Assembly: GCF_003330725.1 (NCBI RefSeq) | Contig: NZ_CP030840.1 | Coordinates: 1,364,001-1,428,000 of the forward strand | Source: Acidisarcina polymorpha | Lineage (GTDB): Bacteria > Acidobacteriota > Terriglobia > Terriglobales > Acidobacteriaceae | Reading direction: 5' to 3' | DNA length: 64,000 nt | Part shown: positions 7,552 through 17,121 of the stretch, piece after piece | How the letters are laid out: each line of letters opens with the position of its first letter | Position numbering within the stretch: the stretch's first letter is position 1 | Translations under genes and position numbers: made by a program | Notes under the pieces: model-generated | Told to the model about the DNA's origin: nothing | Databases searched by the model: none | The model's input: the letters and a program-made list of their open reading frames with translations, nothing else

Positions 7552-8871
7552 ATGAGTATCTTGAAGGCTGTACGCGGCACCCGGGATTTATTGCCGCCCG
7601 AAACCGAAATCTGGAATCACATCGAGAACACGGCACGCTCAGTCTTCGGCCGCTACAGCTTCGGCGAGATCCGCACGCCGATCTTTGAAGATACCCAGCT
7701 CTTCGCCCGTGGCGTGGGCGAGGAGACCGACATTGTTGCGAAGGAAATGTATACCTGGGAAGACCGAGCACGCGCCCAATCAGAGAAGGCGCAATCGCTG
7801 ACTCTCCGCCCCGAGAATACGGCCGGGGTGGTTCGGGCCTACATCGAGCACGGCCTGGGCGAATCGGGGATGCTGCAAAAGCTCTATTACATCGGGCCGC
7901 AGTTCCGCCGGGAGCGTCCGCAGAAGGGCCGCTACCGCCAGTTCTACCAGATCGGGGCAGAAGTGATCGGGCCGCCGAGCGCGGGTTCCGAGTCTCCGCT
8001 GCGGGACGCCGAGGTGCTCGAGATGCTGGCCACTTTTCTCAATGAACTCGGCATCACCGGCTGGAAGCTGCTGATCAACTCGGTCGGCTCGGCGAGCGAT
8101 CGTCCGCGCTACATCGCCGCGCTCAGAGAGGCGCTCAGGGATGTTGCGCCAACCATGTGCATCGATTGCCAGAGGCGAGCGGAGACCAACCCCTTGCGGG
8201 TGCTGGACTGCAAAGTCCCCGAAGACCAGCCGATTATCGAGACTTTGCCGCGCATTGCCGATTATCTCGACGAAGCATCGCAGGCGCATTTCGCTGCCGT
8301 TCGCGCAGCGCTTGATACCTGTGGCGTGGCGTATGAGATCAGTCATCGTCTGGTGCGCGGGTTAGATTACTACACCCGAACGACCTTCGAATTTCAGGTC
8401 CAAAGCGAAGAAGGAGGTCTCGGCGCACAGAATGCCCTGCTCGGCGGTGGCCGTTACGACGGGCTCTCCGAGATGATCGGCGGCCCGAAGGCGCCCGGGA
8501 TCGGCTTCGCCATCGGCGCGGACCGGTTGGTGCTGACCCTGGAGGCGCAAGCCGGGCAGATCGCACCTAGGCTCGCAGACGCCTACATTGCTCCGCTCGG
8601 CGAAGGGCTGAATCCGGCCGGGTTGCTGTTGGCCCGGGAGTTGCGTCGTGCAGGATTGCGGATTGAGGTGGGCGACGGAGGATTCCGGCTCAAGAAATCG
8701 TTCGAAACCGGAAACAAGCTGGCCCGCAACATCGTGCTGTTGGGCGAAGATGAGCTGCACTCCGGTATCCTGACAGTAAAGAATTTTGCCAGCGGCGAGC
8801 AGACGAAAATTGCACGGGGGGAACTTGCCTTCGCGCTGAATCCGGACAGCCATAGCTCGCCCCAAGAATAG
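7552..8871 (+). CDS. hisS: Histidine-tRNA ligase
   Basis: A 439-aa class II aminoacyl-tRNA synthetase. Motif 1 region: AVRGTRDLLPPE and the following FGEIRTPIFED. Motif 2: YYIGPQFRRERPQKGRYRQF. The histidine-specific loop is RGLDYYTRTTFEF, and motif 3 lies near GGGRYDGL and PGIGFAIGADRL. The C-terminal anticodon-binding domain covers about 340-430. Length is normal for bacterial HisRS. GAGGAAAAGAGAAG upstream supports the ATG. It is followed after 8 nt by aspS, a common hisS-aspS pair, so a single transcript is likely. Confidence 0.97.
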   Translation: MSILKAVRGTRDLLPPETEIWNHIENTARSVFGRYSFGEIRTPIFEDTQLFARGVGEETDIVAKEMYTWEDRARAQSEKAQSLTLRPENTAGVVRAYIEHGLGESGMLQKLYYIGPQFRRERPQKGRYRQFYQIGAEVIGPPSAGSESPLRDAEVLEMLATFLNELGITGWKLLINSVGSASDRPRYIAALREALRDVAPTMCIDCQRRAETNPLRVLDCKVPEDQPIIETLPRIADYLDEASQAHFAAVRAALDTCGVAYEISHRLVRGLDYYTRTTFEFQVQSEEGGLGAQNALLGGGRYDGLSEMIGGPKAPGIGFAIGADRLVLTLEAQAGQIAPRLADAYIAPLGEGLNPAGLLLARELRRAGLRIEVGDGGFRLKKSFETGNKLARNIVLLGEDELHSGILTVKNFASGEQTKIARGELAFALNPDSHSSPQE

Positions 8872-8879
8872 GATCTGCA

Positions 8880-10721
8880 TTGCTCGACTTTTTAGGAACG
8901 CTGCAACGTACGCACACTTGCGGAGAACTCCGCGCGGCCTCGGCCGGAGAATCGGTCATCCTCATGGGTTGGGTCAATCGCCGCCGCGACCACGGCAACC
9001 TGATCTTTCTCGACCTCCGCGACCGTTTCGGCATCACCCAGGTGGTGCTCGACGCCGAGTTGAGTCCTGAGGCCCATGCCAAAGGCGAAGCCGTTCGTCC
9101 GGAGTATGTTGTCGCAGCGATCGGCAAGGTACGGCTACGCGGGAGAGACGTCATCAACCCGAAGATGGCAACCGGTGAAATCGAGGTCGTTGCCGAGCAG
9201 CTGCTGGTCTTGAACGACGCCAAGTTGGCGCCATTCTCCCCTGCTGAAGACGCGATCGCGAATGAAGAGGTCCGACTCAAATACCGCTACCTCGACCTTC
9301 GACGGCAGGAGATGCAGCATAATCTCAAGCTGCGCCACGACATCACACTGGCGATCCGGCAGTACCTTTCGGGCGAGGGCTTCCTCGAAGTCGAGACCCC
9401 CTTCATGACCCGCTCCACGCCCGAGGGTGCGCGCGATTATCTGGTGCCGAGCCGCGTTCACGCGGGCAGTTTCTACGCCCTGCCGCAATCCCCGCAGCTG
9501 TTCAAGCAGATCCTGATGATCTCCGGACTGGACCGGTATTTCCAGATCGCCCGCTGCTTCCGTGACGAGGATTTACGCGCCGATCGCCAGCCGGAGTTCA
9601 CCCAGATCGATCTGGAGATCTCCTTTCCACAGCAGGAGAGCGTCTTTGCCGTTGTTGAAGGATTTCTAAGCGCCGCCTTCGAGGTAGCAGGCACGAAGCT
9701 CACCCCTCCCTTTCCGCGGATGACCTTCGACGAAGCGCTGCGGCTCTACGGCATCGACAAACCCGACCTGCGGTTGCCGCAGTTGACCCGCGTCAATGAT
9801 GTCTTTGCTCCTGGAGATTTGGAGACCCTGGCAGTGAATCCGGCGCTCCCGGTGGTGGCCGTCCGGATTCCTGCAGTCGGCGAACTCTCGCGCAAGGAGC
9901 GAGATGATCTACGCCTGCTTTATCCCGCCAAGCTGACACAGCAGGGCACCAAGGTGCTGGACGATTTCAAGCGACTCGAAAAAATGTTCCCGGAAGCCAT
10001 GAACAAGGTGCGCGAGCTGACCGGCGCGGGCGAGCAGGATGTGCTGGCCCTAGTGGCAGCGGCGAGCACCGTTGAGGCAACCAGCGAGCCGCGCGCTCCT
10101 GGCGTGCTTTCAAGCCGCGAACGGCAGATTTACGAGGCCGCCGGAGCAGTTCGTCTGGCGATCGCGCAGAAGTATGCCGACCGGCACAAGCTGTTCGAGA
10201 AAAAAGGTAACAGCGACGATTACAAGTTTCTCTGGGTTACGGATTTCCCCTTCTTCGAGTGGGACGAGGACACCAAATCCTGGACCTTCGCGCATCATCC
10301 CTTCACTTCGCCGCACGAAGACGATCTCAAGGCCGGGCGGCTCACGTCTGATCCTGGAGCGGTACGAGCGCTCGCTTACGACATCGTGCTGAACGGCACC
10401 GAACTAGGCTCGGGATCGATCCGTATTCATCGCCAGGACGTGCAGCGGGAGATCTTCCGCGCGCTCGGCATGAGCGATGAAGAGGCCAAGGCGCGCTTCG
10501 GATTCTTTCTCGAAGCGCTTGAGTATGGCACGCCTCCCCACGGAGGAATCGCCCTGGGGCTGGACCGGATCGCGATGATTCTGGCCGGAGCACAGAGCCT
10601 GCGCGAGGTCATCGCCTTCCCCAAGACCGCCAAGGCCATCGACCTGATGGTCGACGCTCCGACCCCGGTGAGCGAAGTTCAGTTGCGAGACCTCCACATT
10701 CGGACCGTTCTGAAGAACTAA
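8880..10721 (+). CDS. aspS: Aspartate-tRNA ligase
   Basis: A 613-aa bacterial-type AspRS. N-terminal OB-fold anticodon domain (RTHTCGELRA to about 120), class II motif 1 near FLEVETPFMTRSTPEGARDYLVP, motif 2 FRDEDLRADRQPEFTQID, and PQSPQLFKQILMISG between them. The bacterial GAD insertion domain is about 290-420, and the C-terminal motif 3 is GGIALGLDRIAMIL. The start is TTG at 8880, 8 nt after the hisS stop, with AGGA about 7 nt upstream; it yields the expected N-terminus. Whether it is discriminating or also charges tRNA-Asn cannot be decided here; no gatCAB genes are in the window. Confidence 0.96.
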   Translation: MLDFLGTLQRTHTCGELRAASAGESVILMGWVNRRRDHGNLIFLDLRDRFGITQVVLDAELSPEAHAKGEAVRPEYVVAAIGKVRLRGRDVINPKMATGEIEVVAEQLLVLNDAKLAPFSPAEDAIANEEVRLKYRYLDLRRQEMQHNLKLRHDITLAIRQYLSGEGFLEVETPFMTRSTPEGARDYLVPSRVHAGSFYALPQSPQLFKQILMISGLDRYFQIARCFRDEDLRADRQPEFTQIDLEISFPQQESVFAVVEGFLSAAFEVAGTKLTPPFPRMTFDEALRLYGIDKPDLRLPQLTRVNDVFAPGDLETLAVNPALPVVAVRIPAVGELSRKERDDLRLLYPAKLTQQGTKVLDDFKRLEKMFPEAMNKVRELTGAGEQDVLALVAAASTVEATSEPRAPGVLSSRERQIYEAAGAVRLAIAQKYADRHKLFEKKGNSDDYKFLWVTDFPFFEWDEDTKSWTFAHHPFTSPHEDDLKAGRLTSDPGAVRALAYDIVLNGTELGSGSIRIHRQDVQREIFRALGMSDEEAKARFGFFLEALEYGTPPHGGIALGLDRIAMILAGAQSLREVIAFPKTAKAIDLMVDAPTPVSEVQLRDLHIRTVLKN

Positions 10722-10727
10722 ATTCCC

Positions 10728-11324
10728 TTAAGGCTTATCTTGCCACCGGGCATCGCACGAGTTGCACCGCCATGTCTCCTTGCCGAGCGGAAGGGGCATA
10801 GCCAGCAGATACAGCGAGGTGAGCGCGGCACTTCGGGACGAGCCCTCGAAGGTGATGTCTCTCGAACCGCACTGAGGACAGACCGGCTGAGCAAACACGG
10901 CCTCCTGACCAAACGCAACCGTGTCCGGAATCGGCTGATTCAGGAGCTCGGCTGCAGCACCCGCGTTTGCCTGCTCCACCTGAAGGCGGATGCCGCCGAT
11001 GAAATTGGATATCTGCCATTCGAGCCGAACGAGGTTCTCGTCGCGAAGATAAACCGGAATGCCGGCAGATTCGAGAAGAGAACGCGCAACAATCGCTTCG
11101 GAGAGATCCCGATAACGCCGGACCGTCACGAACGTTCGGTCGCTGGCGACTTGATCTTCATTCTCTTGAACCAACGGCGGCTCGAGATCACGTCTGCCGA
11201 ACTCCGCTCGGAGAAGAGCCTGAGCCGAGTCAATGAGCGAGTCGTAGGAGCGGGCTACCTCAATCAACTCAGACTCACTCATCCGGGAGTAGGTATTCGC
11301 GATGTCCTCGTCATTAGGGTTCAT
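10728..11324 (-). CDS. DUF2007 protein with C-terminal zinc ribbon
   Basis: A 198-aa protein. The middle (about 75-140: VRRYRDLSEAIVARSLLESAGIPVYLRDEN and the following IGGIRLQV) matches the DUF2007 putative signal-transducing domain, a GlnB-like alpha/beta fold. The C-terminus has a Cys4 zinc ribbon, CPQCGSRDITFEG then WRCNSCDARW, separated by a hydrophobic stretch (LTSLYLLAMPLPL) that may be a short membrane or packing helix. The N-terminal SESELIEVARSYDSL helix is typical of acidobacterial relatives. The ATG at 11324 is chosen because the longer frame is antisense to the neighbouring coding region. It is convergent with aspS (6-nt spacer). Function unknown. Confidence 0.8.
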   Translation of the reverse strand: MNPNDEDIANTYSRMSESELIEVARSYDSLIDSAQALLRAEFGRRDLEPPLVQENEDQVASDRTFVTVRRYRDLSEAIVARSLLESAGIPVYLRDENLVRLEWQISNFIGGIRLQVEQANAGAAAELLNQPIPDTVAFGQEAVFAQPVCPQCGSRDITFEGSSRSAALTSLYLLAMPLPLGKETWRCNSCDARWQDKP

Positions 11325-11349
11325 GGGTAGGAATTCTGGCAGAGCGTTC

Positions 11350-12381
11350 TTATCTTGCTGCGTAGCTCTTACTCTGTTGCGTCCGTGAATTAAAGACGGC
11401 AAAGCTGCCATCCGGGCTCGCGGTGAGCTTGAGATAATTCCCCTGGTCCGCTCCTCCAGAGAAGTTCGCGTCATATTCGTCGGCGGTATTATGCTCCGTC
11501 CCTCCCTCCTCTGAGAAATGCAGCTGCCAGAGCGTCTCAAGACCGGGTGCTTTGCGGACAGTGTCGAGAACCGGTGTCGACCCTCCCTTCTTCGCGCCGT
11601 TGTCCATGATCGCGATTCGGGCTTGTATCGCGTCAACCAGCGCGGGACTGGAACTCTGATTCCATCCATGGTGGGAAACAATCAGGACGTCGACCTTGCC
11701 GAGCTTGTTGTCTGGACACATCAGCTGCATTTCCTTGTCCCAGGTCAAGTCGCCGAGGTCAAGAATTCTTAGTTTGCCGAAGGTCATAAGAACGCCGACC
11801 GAGCGGGCATTTTCGGTCTGGTCTGCAGGACGAGTCTCGCTCGCTTTGCAATACTCATTTGGCTGGCCTGCTCCGTCGAGAGGTTTGTCGATCAATTTGC
11901 CGTCGGCGCTGATCACCTGAACGTGGATTCCGGAGATTGGCAGCGTCTCTCCAGGTTTGGCGATGATGCGTTTGTAGTGGCCGCTGGCAAGAGTCTTCTG
12001 ATAGGCGTCGAAGTTTCCATTGACGTCCGGAGTCAGCTCGCGGTTCGGGCCGTGATCGATGAAGGCGCCAACCGGAATCCGCTGCACAAGTTGCGGAACG
12101 CCGCCGACGTGGTCATCGTGAAAGTGAGTGATGAGGACATAGTCTATTTTGGCGATGCCGGCCGCTTTCGCTGCGGCGGCAATGCGGTCGGCGTCGCGGC
12201 TGTTGTTGCCCGCCCATCCCGTGTCGATCAGCAGCGATTTGCCTTCGGGAGTGACGAACAGGGTCGACTGTCCACCTTCAACATCGATGAAATAAATCTG
12301 TAGCTGAGTGCCAGCGGACGACTGTGCCGGGATCACAAGTGCGGAGCAGAGCAGGACGAGAAGAGTTAAAAAGTTGCGCAT
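11350..12381 (-). CDS. Exported metallo-beta-lactamase-fold hydrolase (ComEC-type)
   Basis: A 343-aa protein with a cleavable signal peptide (MRNFLTLLVLLCSALVIPAQSSA). The MBL domain begins at LQIYFIDVEGGQST and carries the dinuclear metal motif THFHDDHVGG (His86, His88, Asp90, His91). Later ligands include ILDLGDLTW and VSHHGWNQS, which resemble the hydrolase part of ComEC/Rec2. Probably periplasmic. Substrate unknown; relatives are annotated only as MBL-fold hydrolases. The ATG at 12381 is chosen because the signal peptide starts there; 41 upstream in-frame residues are dropped as atypical. The downstream neighbour is the DUF2007 gene after 25 nt. Confidence 0.85.
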   Translation of the reverse strand: MRNFLTLLVLLCSALVIPAQSSAGTQLQIYFIDVEGGQSTLFVTPEGKSLLIDTGWAGNNSRDADRIAAAAKAAGIAKIDYVLITHFHDDHVGGVPQLVQRIPVGAFIDHGPNRELTPDVNGNFDAYQKTLASGHYKRIIAKPGETLPISGIHVQVISADGKLIDKPLDGAGQPNEYCKASETRPADQTENARSVGVLMTFGKLRILDLGDLTWDKEMQLMCPDNKLGKVDVLIVSHHGWNQSSSPALVDAIQARIAIMDNGAKKGGSTPVLDTVRKAPGLETLWQLHFSEEGGTEHNTADEYDANFSGGADQGNYLKLTASPDGSFAVFNSRTQQSKSYAAR

Positions 12382-12467
12382 AGGTTTCGCTGCAATTTTG
12401 TCATATTCTCCCTTGGAACGCTTTCGCGTCCAGGTTATCGCGATGGTGCCTCCGTGCAGTGTTCCAT

Positions 12468-14537
12468 TCAACGTTGAGAACTTCGCCTTTCCCTTGTGCG
12501 CCACTTCATGAGTGGCAGCAACGAGGAGTAATCATCGGTCCATAGACGCAGGCCCGGAGTCATGGAGACGGGCTGGGCGACGTTGGCTATTTCAGACCGG
12601 TGCAAGAGCGCGTGATTGGCAGACATCAGCAGCCAATCGGCGGTGAAGAGGCCGCGTGATTCATCGGCTTCGGAGTGGACAAGCGCAGTCTCAAGGCCTG
12701 CATGTTGCGCCTGCAACTCTAGTTCGGGTGCGAGGTCGAGATACTGGCTGGAGATGTTGAAGACCAGGACACCATCAGGACGCAACCTGCGACGATAGAG
12801 AGCAATAGCCTGGGCGGTCAACAGATGAATCGGTATCGCGTCGCCAGAAAATGCATCGAGAACGATCACGTCATTCAGGGGCTGAACCTTGCCGATTGCG
12901 GATTCCCGGGCCAGCGAGAGGCGAGCGTCCCCTAGAACGACATGCACCGCCGCCTGAGAATCGTGGAGATAGGTGAAGAGTGCACGGGCTAGACGCTCAA
13001 CGAGTGGATCGATCTCATAGAAAGTGATGTCATCGCCGGGTTTTCCGTAAGCGGCGACGGTTCCGGTTCCGAGGCCGACGACGGCGATGCGTTTCGGGTG
13101 CCCCTCGCAGCATAGGTCAAGAGCTAGCCCGACCCCGGAGCTCTGCGCATAGTAGGACGAAGGCTGGGTTCGGAGACCATTTCCGAAGAGCTGAGTACCA
13201 TGCTGGATCCTGCCGTGATATAGCGTGCGGGTGGTTTCGGCTTCTGGCGGCAGATGGGTCTCGGTGACCCGGAGAGTGCCGTAGAAGCTGCGCAGTTGAA
13301 CGATGGCTTCCTGACCAAGGCTCCTCGCTTGCATGACGGCAATGTAGATCATGGCGATCGTCGCAGCAGTCCAGAGGATCCTTGGGGTCATCCCCGACTT
13401 CCAAGTCACGATCAGCGCTACGGCAGCGAGCAGGATCACGGTAATGGCTAAGTCGTAGCTCGCATGAAAAAAGTTCGGGGCTACGAGCCCAACGAGGATC
13501 GCACCGGCCGCTGAGCCCCCCGAAAGCGAGAGGTAGAAGCCGGTAAGCCGGTTGGCGCTCGGGCGAAGGCGGTAGAGTTCGCCATGGCAAAAGAGGCAAG
13601 CGAAGAAAAGTGCGAGGGTGTAGACAGGAATGGATATCTGCGGAGGGAGACTCATCCGGCTGCTATAGAGCAGGTAGGCAAAGGTCGCGAGCGTGAGAGC
13701 GAGCATGCGCACCGAAACAAAACGTGGCCACGCCCGCGGTGACGCAAAGGCGACGATAAAGCTCAACAGATAAGCCGCCAACGGGACGATCCAGAGGAGT
13801 GGAATGGCGGCGATGTTTTCGCCCAGATGGTTGGTGACTGCGCAAAGCAGCATCGAGGCGCAGCCGGGGAGCAAAATCCAAAGTGCCCAGGAACGAGGCG
13901 AATCTTGGTCGGGACTTGGTCTATCCACTGCCGCAGCTGCAGAGCCGATCCGCCGGCTTTGCAGCGCGAGCGCCCCGCAGAAGGCGCTGAAAACGCAAAA
14001 GCCTATAGCCCAGACAATCACCTGCCAATGAAGCGCCAGATGCGTCTCGATGAGGGCTGGATACAGGAAAAGCGCAAATAACGATCCCGCGTTCGATAAG
14101 GCGAAAAGCCACCATGGAGGCGCCTCTGATCCTCCGGCCCTGGAATACCAGGCTTGTAGTAACGGGCTGGTAGCGGCGAGGGTCAAGAAGGGGAGACCGA
14201 TGCTGACGGCGAGTAACCCAAGAATGCTCAAGATCGGGTGCCACGTAACAGCTGTGGCACTGGGATGTACCCGTAGCTCGAGGCTCAGCAATGCGAGGGT
14301 GAGCAGCGCCATATGGATGACCGCCTGCGCGCGTGGAGCGGTGTGAGAGATGAGCAGATGAGCGTACCAGTAGCCGGCCAGGAGAGTGCATTGGAAGAAG
14401 ACCAGGCAGGTGATCCAGACCGCAGCTGAGCCGCCAAAAAGAGGAAGCAACTGCCGGGCGGCGATCGGTTCCAGCAAAAAGAGCAAGAAGGCTGAAAGGC
14501 AAATGACCGTGGCGTAGAGAGCAGTAAGCAGCTTCAT
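12468..14537 (-). CDS. Membrane-fused spermidine synthase-like protein
   Basis: A 689-aa fusion. The N-terminal about 430 residues form a run of roughly 11-12 hydrophobic segments, starting MKLLTALYATVICLSAFLLF. The C-terminal about 230 residues are a Rossmann methyltransferase fold of the spermidine synthase superfamily: RIAVVGLGTGTVAAYG (SAM/dcSAM loop), FYEIDPLVERLA (acidic ribose-binding Glu), VVLGDARLSLA and DVIVLDAFSGDAIP (catalytic-region Asp). Such fusions are common in soil bacteria; true polyamine synthesis has not been shown for them, and other group transfers at the membrane are possible. The ATG at 14537 lacks a good Shine-Dalgarno; an ATG 20 codons upstream (14597) is an alternative. 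The C-terminal stop is 86 nt before the MBL gene. Confidence 0.82.
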   Translation of the reverse strand: MKLLTALYATVICLSAFLLFLLEPIAARQLLPLFGGSAAVWITCLVFFQCTLLAGYWYAHLLISHTAPRAQAVIHMALLTLALLSLELRVHPSATAVTWHPILSILGLLAVSIGLPFLTLAATSPLLQAWYSRAGGSEAPPWWLFALSNAGSLFALFLYPALIETHLALHWQVIVWAIGFCVFSAFCGALALQSRRIGSAAAAVDRPSPDQDSPRSWALWILLPGCASMLLCAVTNHLGENIAAIPLLWIVPLAAYLLSFIVAFASPRAWPRFVSVRMLALTLATFAYLLYSSRMSLPPQISIPVYTLALFFACLFCHGELYRLRPSANRLTGFYLSLSGGSAAGAILVGLVAPNFFHASYDLAITVILLAAVALIVTWKSGMTPRILWTAATIAMIYIAVMQARSLGQEAIVQLRSFYGTLRVTETHLPPEAETTRTLYHGRIQHGTQLFGNGLRTQPSSYYAQSSGVGLALDLCCEGHPKRIAVVGLGTGTVAAYGKPGDDITFYEIDPLVERLARALFTYLHDSQAAVHVVLGDARLSLARESAIGKVQPLNDVIVLDAFSGDAIPIHLLTAQAIALYRRRLRPDGVLVFNISSQYLDLAPELELQAQHAGLETALVHSEADESRGLFTADWLLMSANHALLHRSEIANVAQPVSMTPGLRLWTDDYSSLLPLMKWRTRERRSSQR

Positions 14538-14635
14538 CGTAAATAGAGTCGGACTTTCAACATCGGCAAGCCTAGAGCAAAGCAGAGCAGATGTCATGTG
14601 GAAGCCTATGGCGGCAACGCCTTGCTGTCGGTGCC

Positions 14636-15688
14636 CTAGCGCTGCGAAGGCGGGGAACCAGGTCGAGGATCTCTTTCCTCGGGAAGGATCCGGCTTGGCG
14701 GATTTGGCGCTTCGGGTATATACCGGCGAGCGGGCAATGGGAGTGACGATGTGGCAGCCGGACTGGCATCCGGGATTGTAGATGTCCCCGATGCTGCCGG
14801 TGCCTGGCCTGACGTCGATTTCTCGGCCGGTTTGACGGCGCCAGTTGCGTACGCGGAGCTTGCTCCACCACTCGCCGCGAGCAGCGGAGACTCGGCTGGA
14901 TGGACGGAGTATGGCTCGCGGGCTACGGCCATGAGATCTCCGGCAGCCGCATACGTGAATGTCCAGACCTGGTAGGTATCGCCGCCGCTCCGAACGGAGA
15001 ATACCTGCTGCACTCTTCCCCTCTCCAGGAACGCCAGCGTAGGGACAGGAGCATGGATGGTACTCGACTCGCGCGAAGGGTCGCGTTGGGCGATAGGCGT
15101 TTCTCCCACCATCGCTAAATAACATAGACTCCGCTCGAGCAGCGGCTCTTCTGGGTGTTCGGCGTTGGCGGAGATGAGCTGTTCAATGGGTTCGGGAGCG
15201 ATGGCTTGGTTAAAAACCTCGATGGAATGGGAACTCGACCAGGCGGGTACAAAAAGGGCCGCGCCAGCGCGTTGAATAGGCAGAATCTGGACGACACTAT
15301 GGCCCGAGCGGTTCCTCAGATTCTCCCGGGAGATGGTCGCCGTGAAACGCGAGGTAGAACCATTCGGCTGGATTGATTCATACGCCAGCAACAGATGGCG
15401 GGTGACAAGAGGACACGCGATCTCTTTATATTCGTAAGAAGAACGAACGGGACTATGGCCACCGAGAGTACTCTCGCCGAGAGTAAACCCATACAGACGT
15501 GCGGAGTCGGCAAGAGCCCTTTGGCTATTCTCGACTAAGCGAAGTTGTGTCGGGTCCATCTGTGAAGCCGGCACCGAAGAAATCGCGAGCCCCGGCGATG
15601 ACTGCTTAGTTCCTTGAGTCAAGCCCCGACCGGCAACAAAAACCAGGGTCAGCGGGATAAAACAGGCATATCGATTGAAGAGGCCCAT
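14636..15688 (-). CDS. Exported protein of unknown function
   Basis: A 350-aa protein with an N-terminal signal (MGLFNRYACFIPLTLVFVAGRGL). The body (about 40-255) is a soluble domain I do not recognise, with a WTFTYAAAGDLMAVAREPY strand-rich end. It is followed by a low-complexity Ala/Ser/Pro/Thr tail (about 265-350, ending in repeated PP/PR motifs), which suggests an extended, possibly cell-wall-spanning linker. It lies 98 nt upstream of the spermidine synthase-like gene on the same strand. No catalytic motif was seen. Confidence 0.65.
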   Translation of the reverse strand: MGLFNRYACFIPLTLVFVAGRGLTQGTKQSSPGLAISSVPASQMDPTQLRLVENSQRALADSARLYGFTLGESTLGGHSPVRSSYEYKEIACPLVTRHLLLAYESIQPNGSTSRFTATISRENLRNRSGHSVVQILPIQRAGAALFVPAWSSSHSIEVFNQAIAPEPIEQLISANAEHPEEPLLERSLCYLAMVGETPIAQRDPSRESSTIHAPVPTLAFLERGRVQQVFSVRSGGDTYQVWTFTYAAAGDLMAVAREPYSVHPAESPLLAASGGASSAYATGAVKPAEKSTSGQAPAASGTSTIPDASPAATSSLPLPARRYIPEAPNPPSRILPEERDPRPGSPPSQR

Positions 15689-15720
15689 TTGGGTCGACGC
15701 CTCAGATGAAACCAGGAAGC

Positions 15721-15748
15721 AGAAAGGCAGCCAACCGGCTGCCTTTCT
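15721..15748 (-). terminator. Rho-independent-like terminator after the TPR gene
   Basis: A perfect 12-bp inverted repeat (AGAAAGGCAGCC at 15721-15732, GGCTGCCTTTCT at 15737-15748) with a 4-nt loop, 35 nt after the stop of the minus-strand gene ending at 15784. The 3' arm ends in TTTCT but the U-run is short. It separates this gene from the next minus-strand gene starting at 15688. Confidence 0.65.
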
Positions 15749-15783
15749 GCGGATATTCCTTTCTCCATGCGTCGGAGCTGCGT

Positions 15784-17121
15784 CTACTGATGAGCCGCAG
15801 GCTTCCGGCGGACAGGAGCTTTCGTTGCTTCCGGCAGTGATCCCTCGTTCAGGATGATCATCGGCGGCGTCTTGGTATACGAGTCGAACGTGGCATCGTA
15901 CTTGACGCTGTCGCCGATGGCCGGAACGGTAGTCAATGGCTTGGTGAAGTTCACGGTGAAATCGGCCGTCTTCGACTGCTGGGCGTCAGGCGAAACTGCG
16001 AGTTGTACCGAGTCCGGCGTAGCCTGAATCACGATTCCGGGAACCTGGGTGCGGACACCCTTCATCACCGCCCATACCTTGTCCGCGTCTTCCTGGTTGC
16101 CATTGGCGAGGACGAACTCCTTATCAGAAAGCGCCATATTCTTGAGCGCCTCTGGTGTGGATGCAGCGGCTACAGCGTCGTGCGCAAGCTTATCAGGAGC
16201 TGGCGGCGGCGGCGCCGGGGTGGGAGCGTAAGAAGCGGGCGGCGTCGCGTTGTCATGAGCAAGCTGCTTAATCGGATCGAACCCATCCATGCCACCGTGG
16301 TACTTCTGATACCAGTATTCAGCAGCTTTTTCAACCGAGTCCTTCGCGGCCGGAGGTGCATATTGCGCTGCGCGCTCCAGATAGAAAATGCCGTTCGGCA
16401 GGTCTTTCGGATCCTTGTCCTGAATGTAAGCCTGGCCAAGCAAATAAGTCTCGTTAATACCAGGGGCGTTGGCCGGAGAAGTGAGATCGGGATAGCTCTT
16501 CAGCTCCTCCTGATAATTCTGGATTGCGCCCTGATAATCCTTCTTCCCAACATCATCGGTGGCGATGGCGCTCTGGAATATCGGGGTGGTCGCCGCCTTG
16601 AGCTTGGCGAAATCCTCCGCCGAGATGCCGGAATTGGGGGTGGGCGCGGTGACAGCGAGCGCCGTCTGGGCCACCTTTGCCGCATCATCCAACATGCTCT
16701 GAGCCCCGGCCGGATCCGTCGCCGCCTTGGCGGTAGCCTGCTGCTTGGTCAGGTAGACATACACCAGAGCTGCGCGCAGATTGTTCGGGTCCGCATCGAG
16801 GACGCGTTTGGCCGTCTTCAAGAGGTTTGCGGTATCGTTTGCCTGCTGATAGGTCAGCAGCAATGTCGTCAATACCTGGTTCTTGACGACGGTATTCGGA
16901 TATTTGGTCAAGAAATCTTCAAGAGCAGCAGCTTTGGCCGCCGGGGCCGACGTGCCGATCGCGTTTTGATAGGCATTGAACTCGGCTGGATCTTTAATGG
17001 TGATCTGGTCTGACGATCCACTGGGAGTCGATCCAGTCGCGGCTTGGGAGAATGCGGCAGGCACCGCGCAAAGTGTGCCGGTGGCGATGGCCAGCACGGA
17101 AGCAAAAACGACCTTCTTCAT
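15784..17121 (-). CDS. Exported tetratricopeptide-like repeat protein
   Basis: A 445-aa protein with a clear signal peptide (MKKVVFASVLAIATGTLCAVPAAFSQA). The central part (about 45-290) is helical and Ala/Lys-rich with TPR-like units, for example NLLKTAKRVLDADPNNLRAA and GIFYLERAAQYAPP, typical of periplasmic scaffold proteins. A Pro/Ala linker (PTPAPPPPAP) leads to a C-terminal strand-rich domain (about 340-435) ending TFDSYTKTPPMIILNEGSLP. Probably an envelope assembly or adaptor protein; no enzyme motif is visible. It has its own terminator and a 305-nt upstream region shared with the divergent SDR gene. Confidence 0.75.
   Translation of the reverse strand: MKKVVFASVLAIATGTLCAVPAAFSQAATGSTPSGSSDQITIKDPAEFNAYQNAIGTSAPAAKAAALEDFLTKYPNTVVKNQVLTTLLLTYQQANDTANLLKTAKRVLDADPNNLRAALVYVYLTKQQATAKAATDPAGAQSMLDDAAKVAQTALAVTAPTPNSGISAEDFAKLKAATTPIFQSAIATDDVGKKDYQGAIQNYQEELKSYPDLTSPANAPGINETYLLGQAYIQDKDPKDLPNGIFYLERAAQYAPPAAKDSVEKAAEYWYQKYHGGMDGFDPIKQLAHDNATPPASYAPTPAPPPPAPDKLAHDAVAAASTPEALKNMALSDKEFVLANGNQEDADKVWAVMKGVRTQVPGIVIQATPDSVQLAVSPDAQQSKTADFTVNFTKPLTTVPAIGDSVKYDATFDSYTKTPPMIILNEGSLPEATKAPVRRKPAAHQ

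Noticed and set aside
14538-15125. N-terminal extension of the spermidine synthase-like frame
   Set aside because: It overlaps the separate exported-protein gene (14636-15688) in another frame and has no membrane or family signal; the protein starts naturally at MKLLTALYA.
16003-17013. Plus-strand 336-codon frame
   Set aside because: Antisense to the exported TPR protein; Arg-rich low-complexity composition and no start signal.
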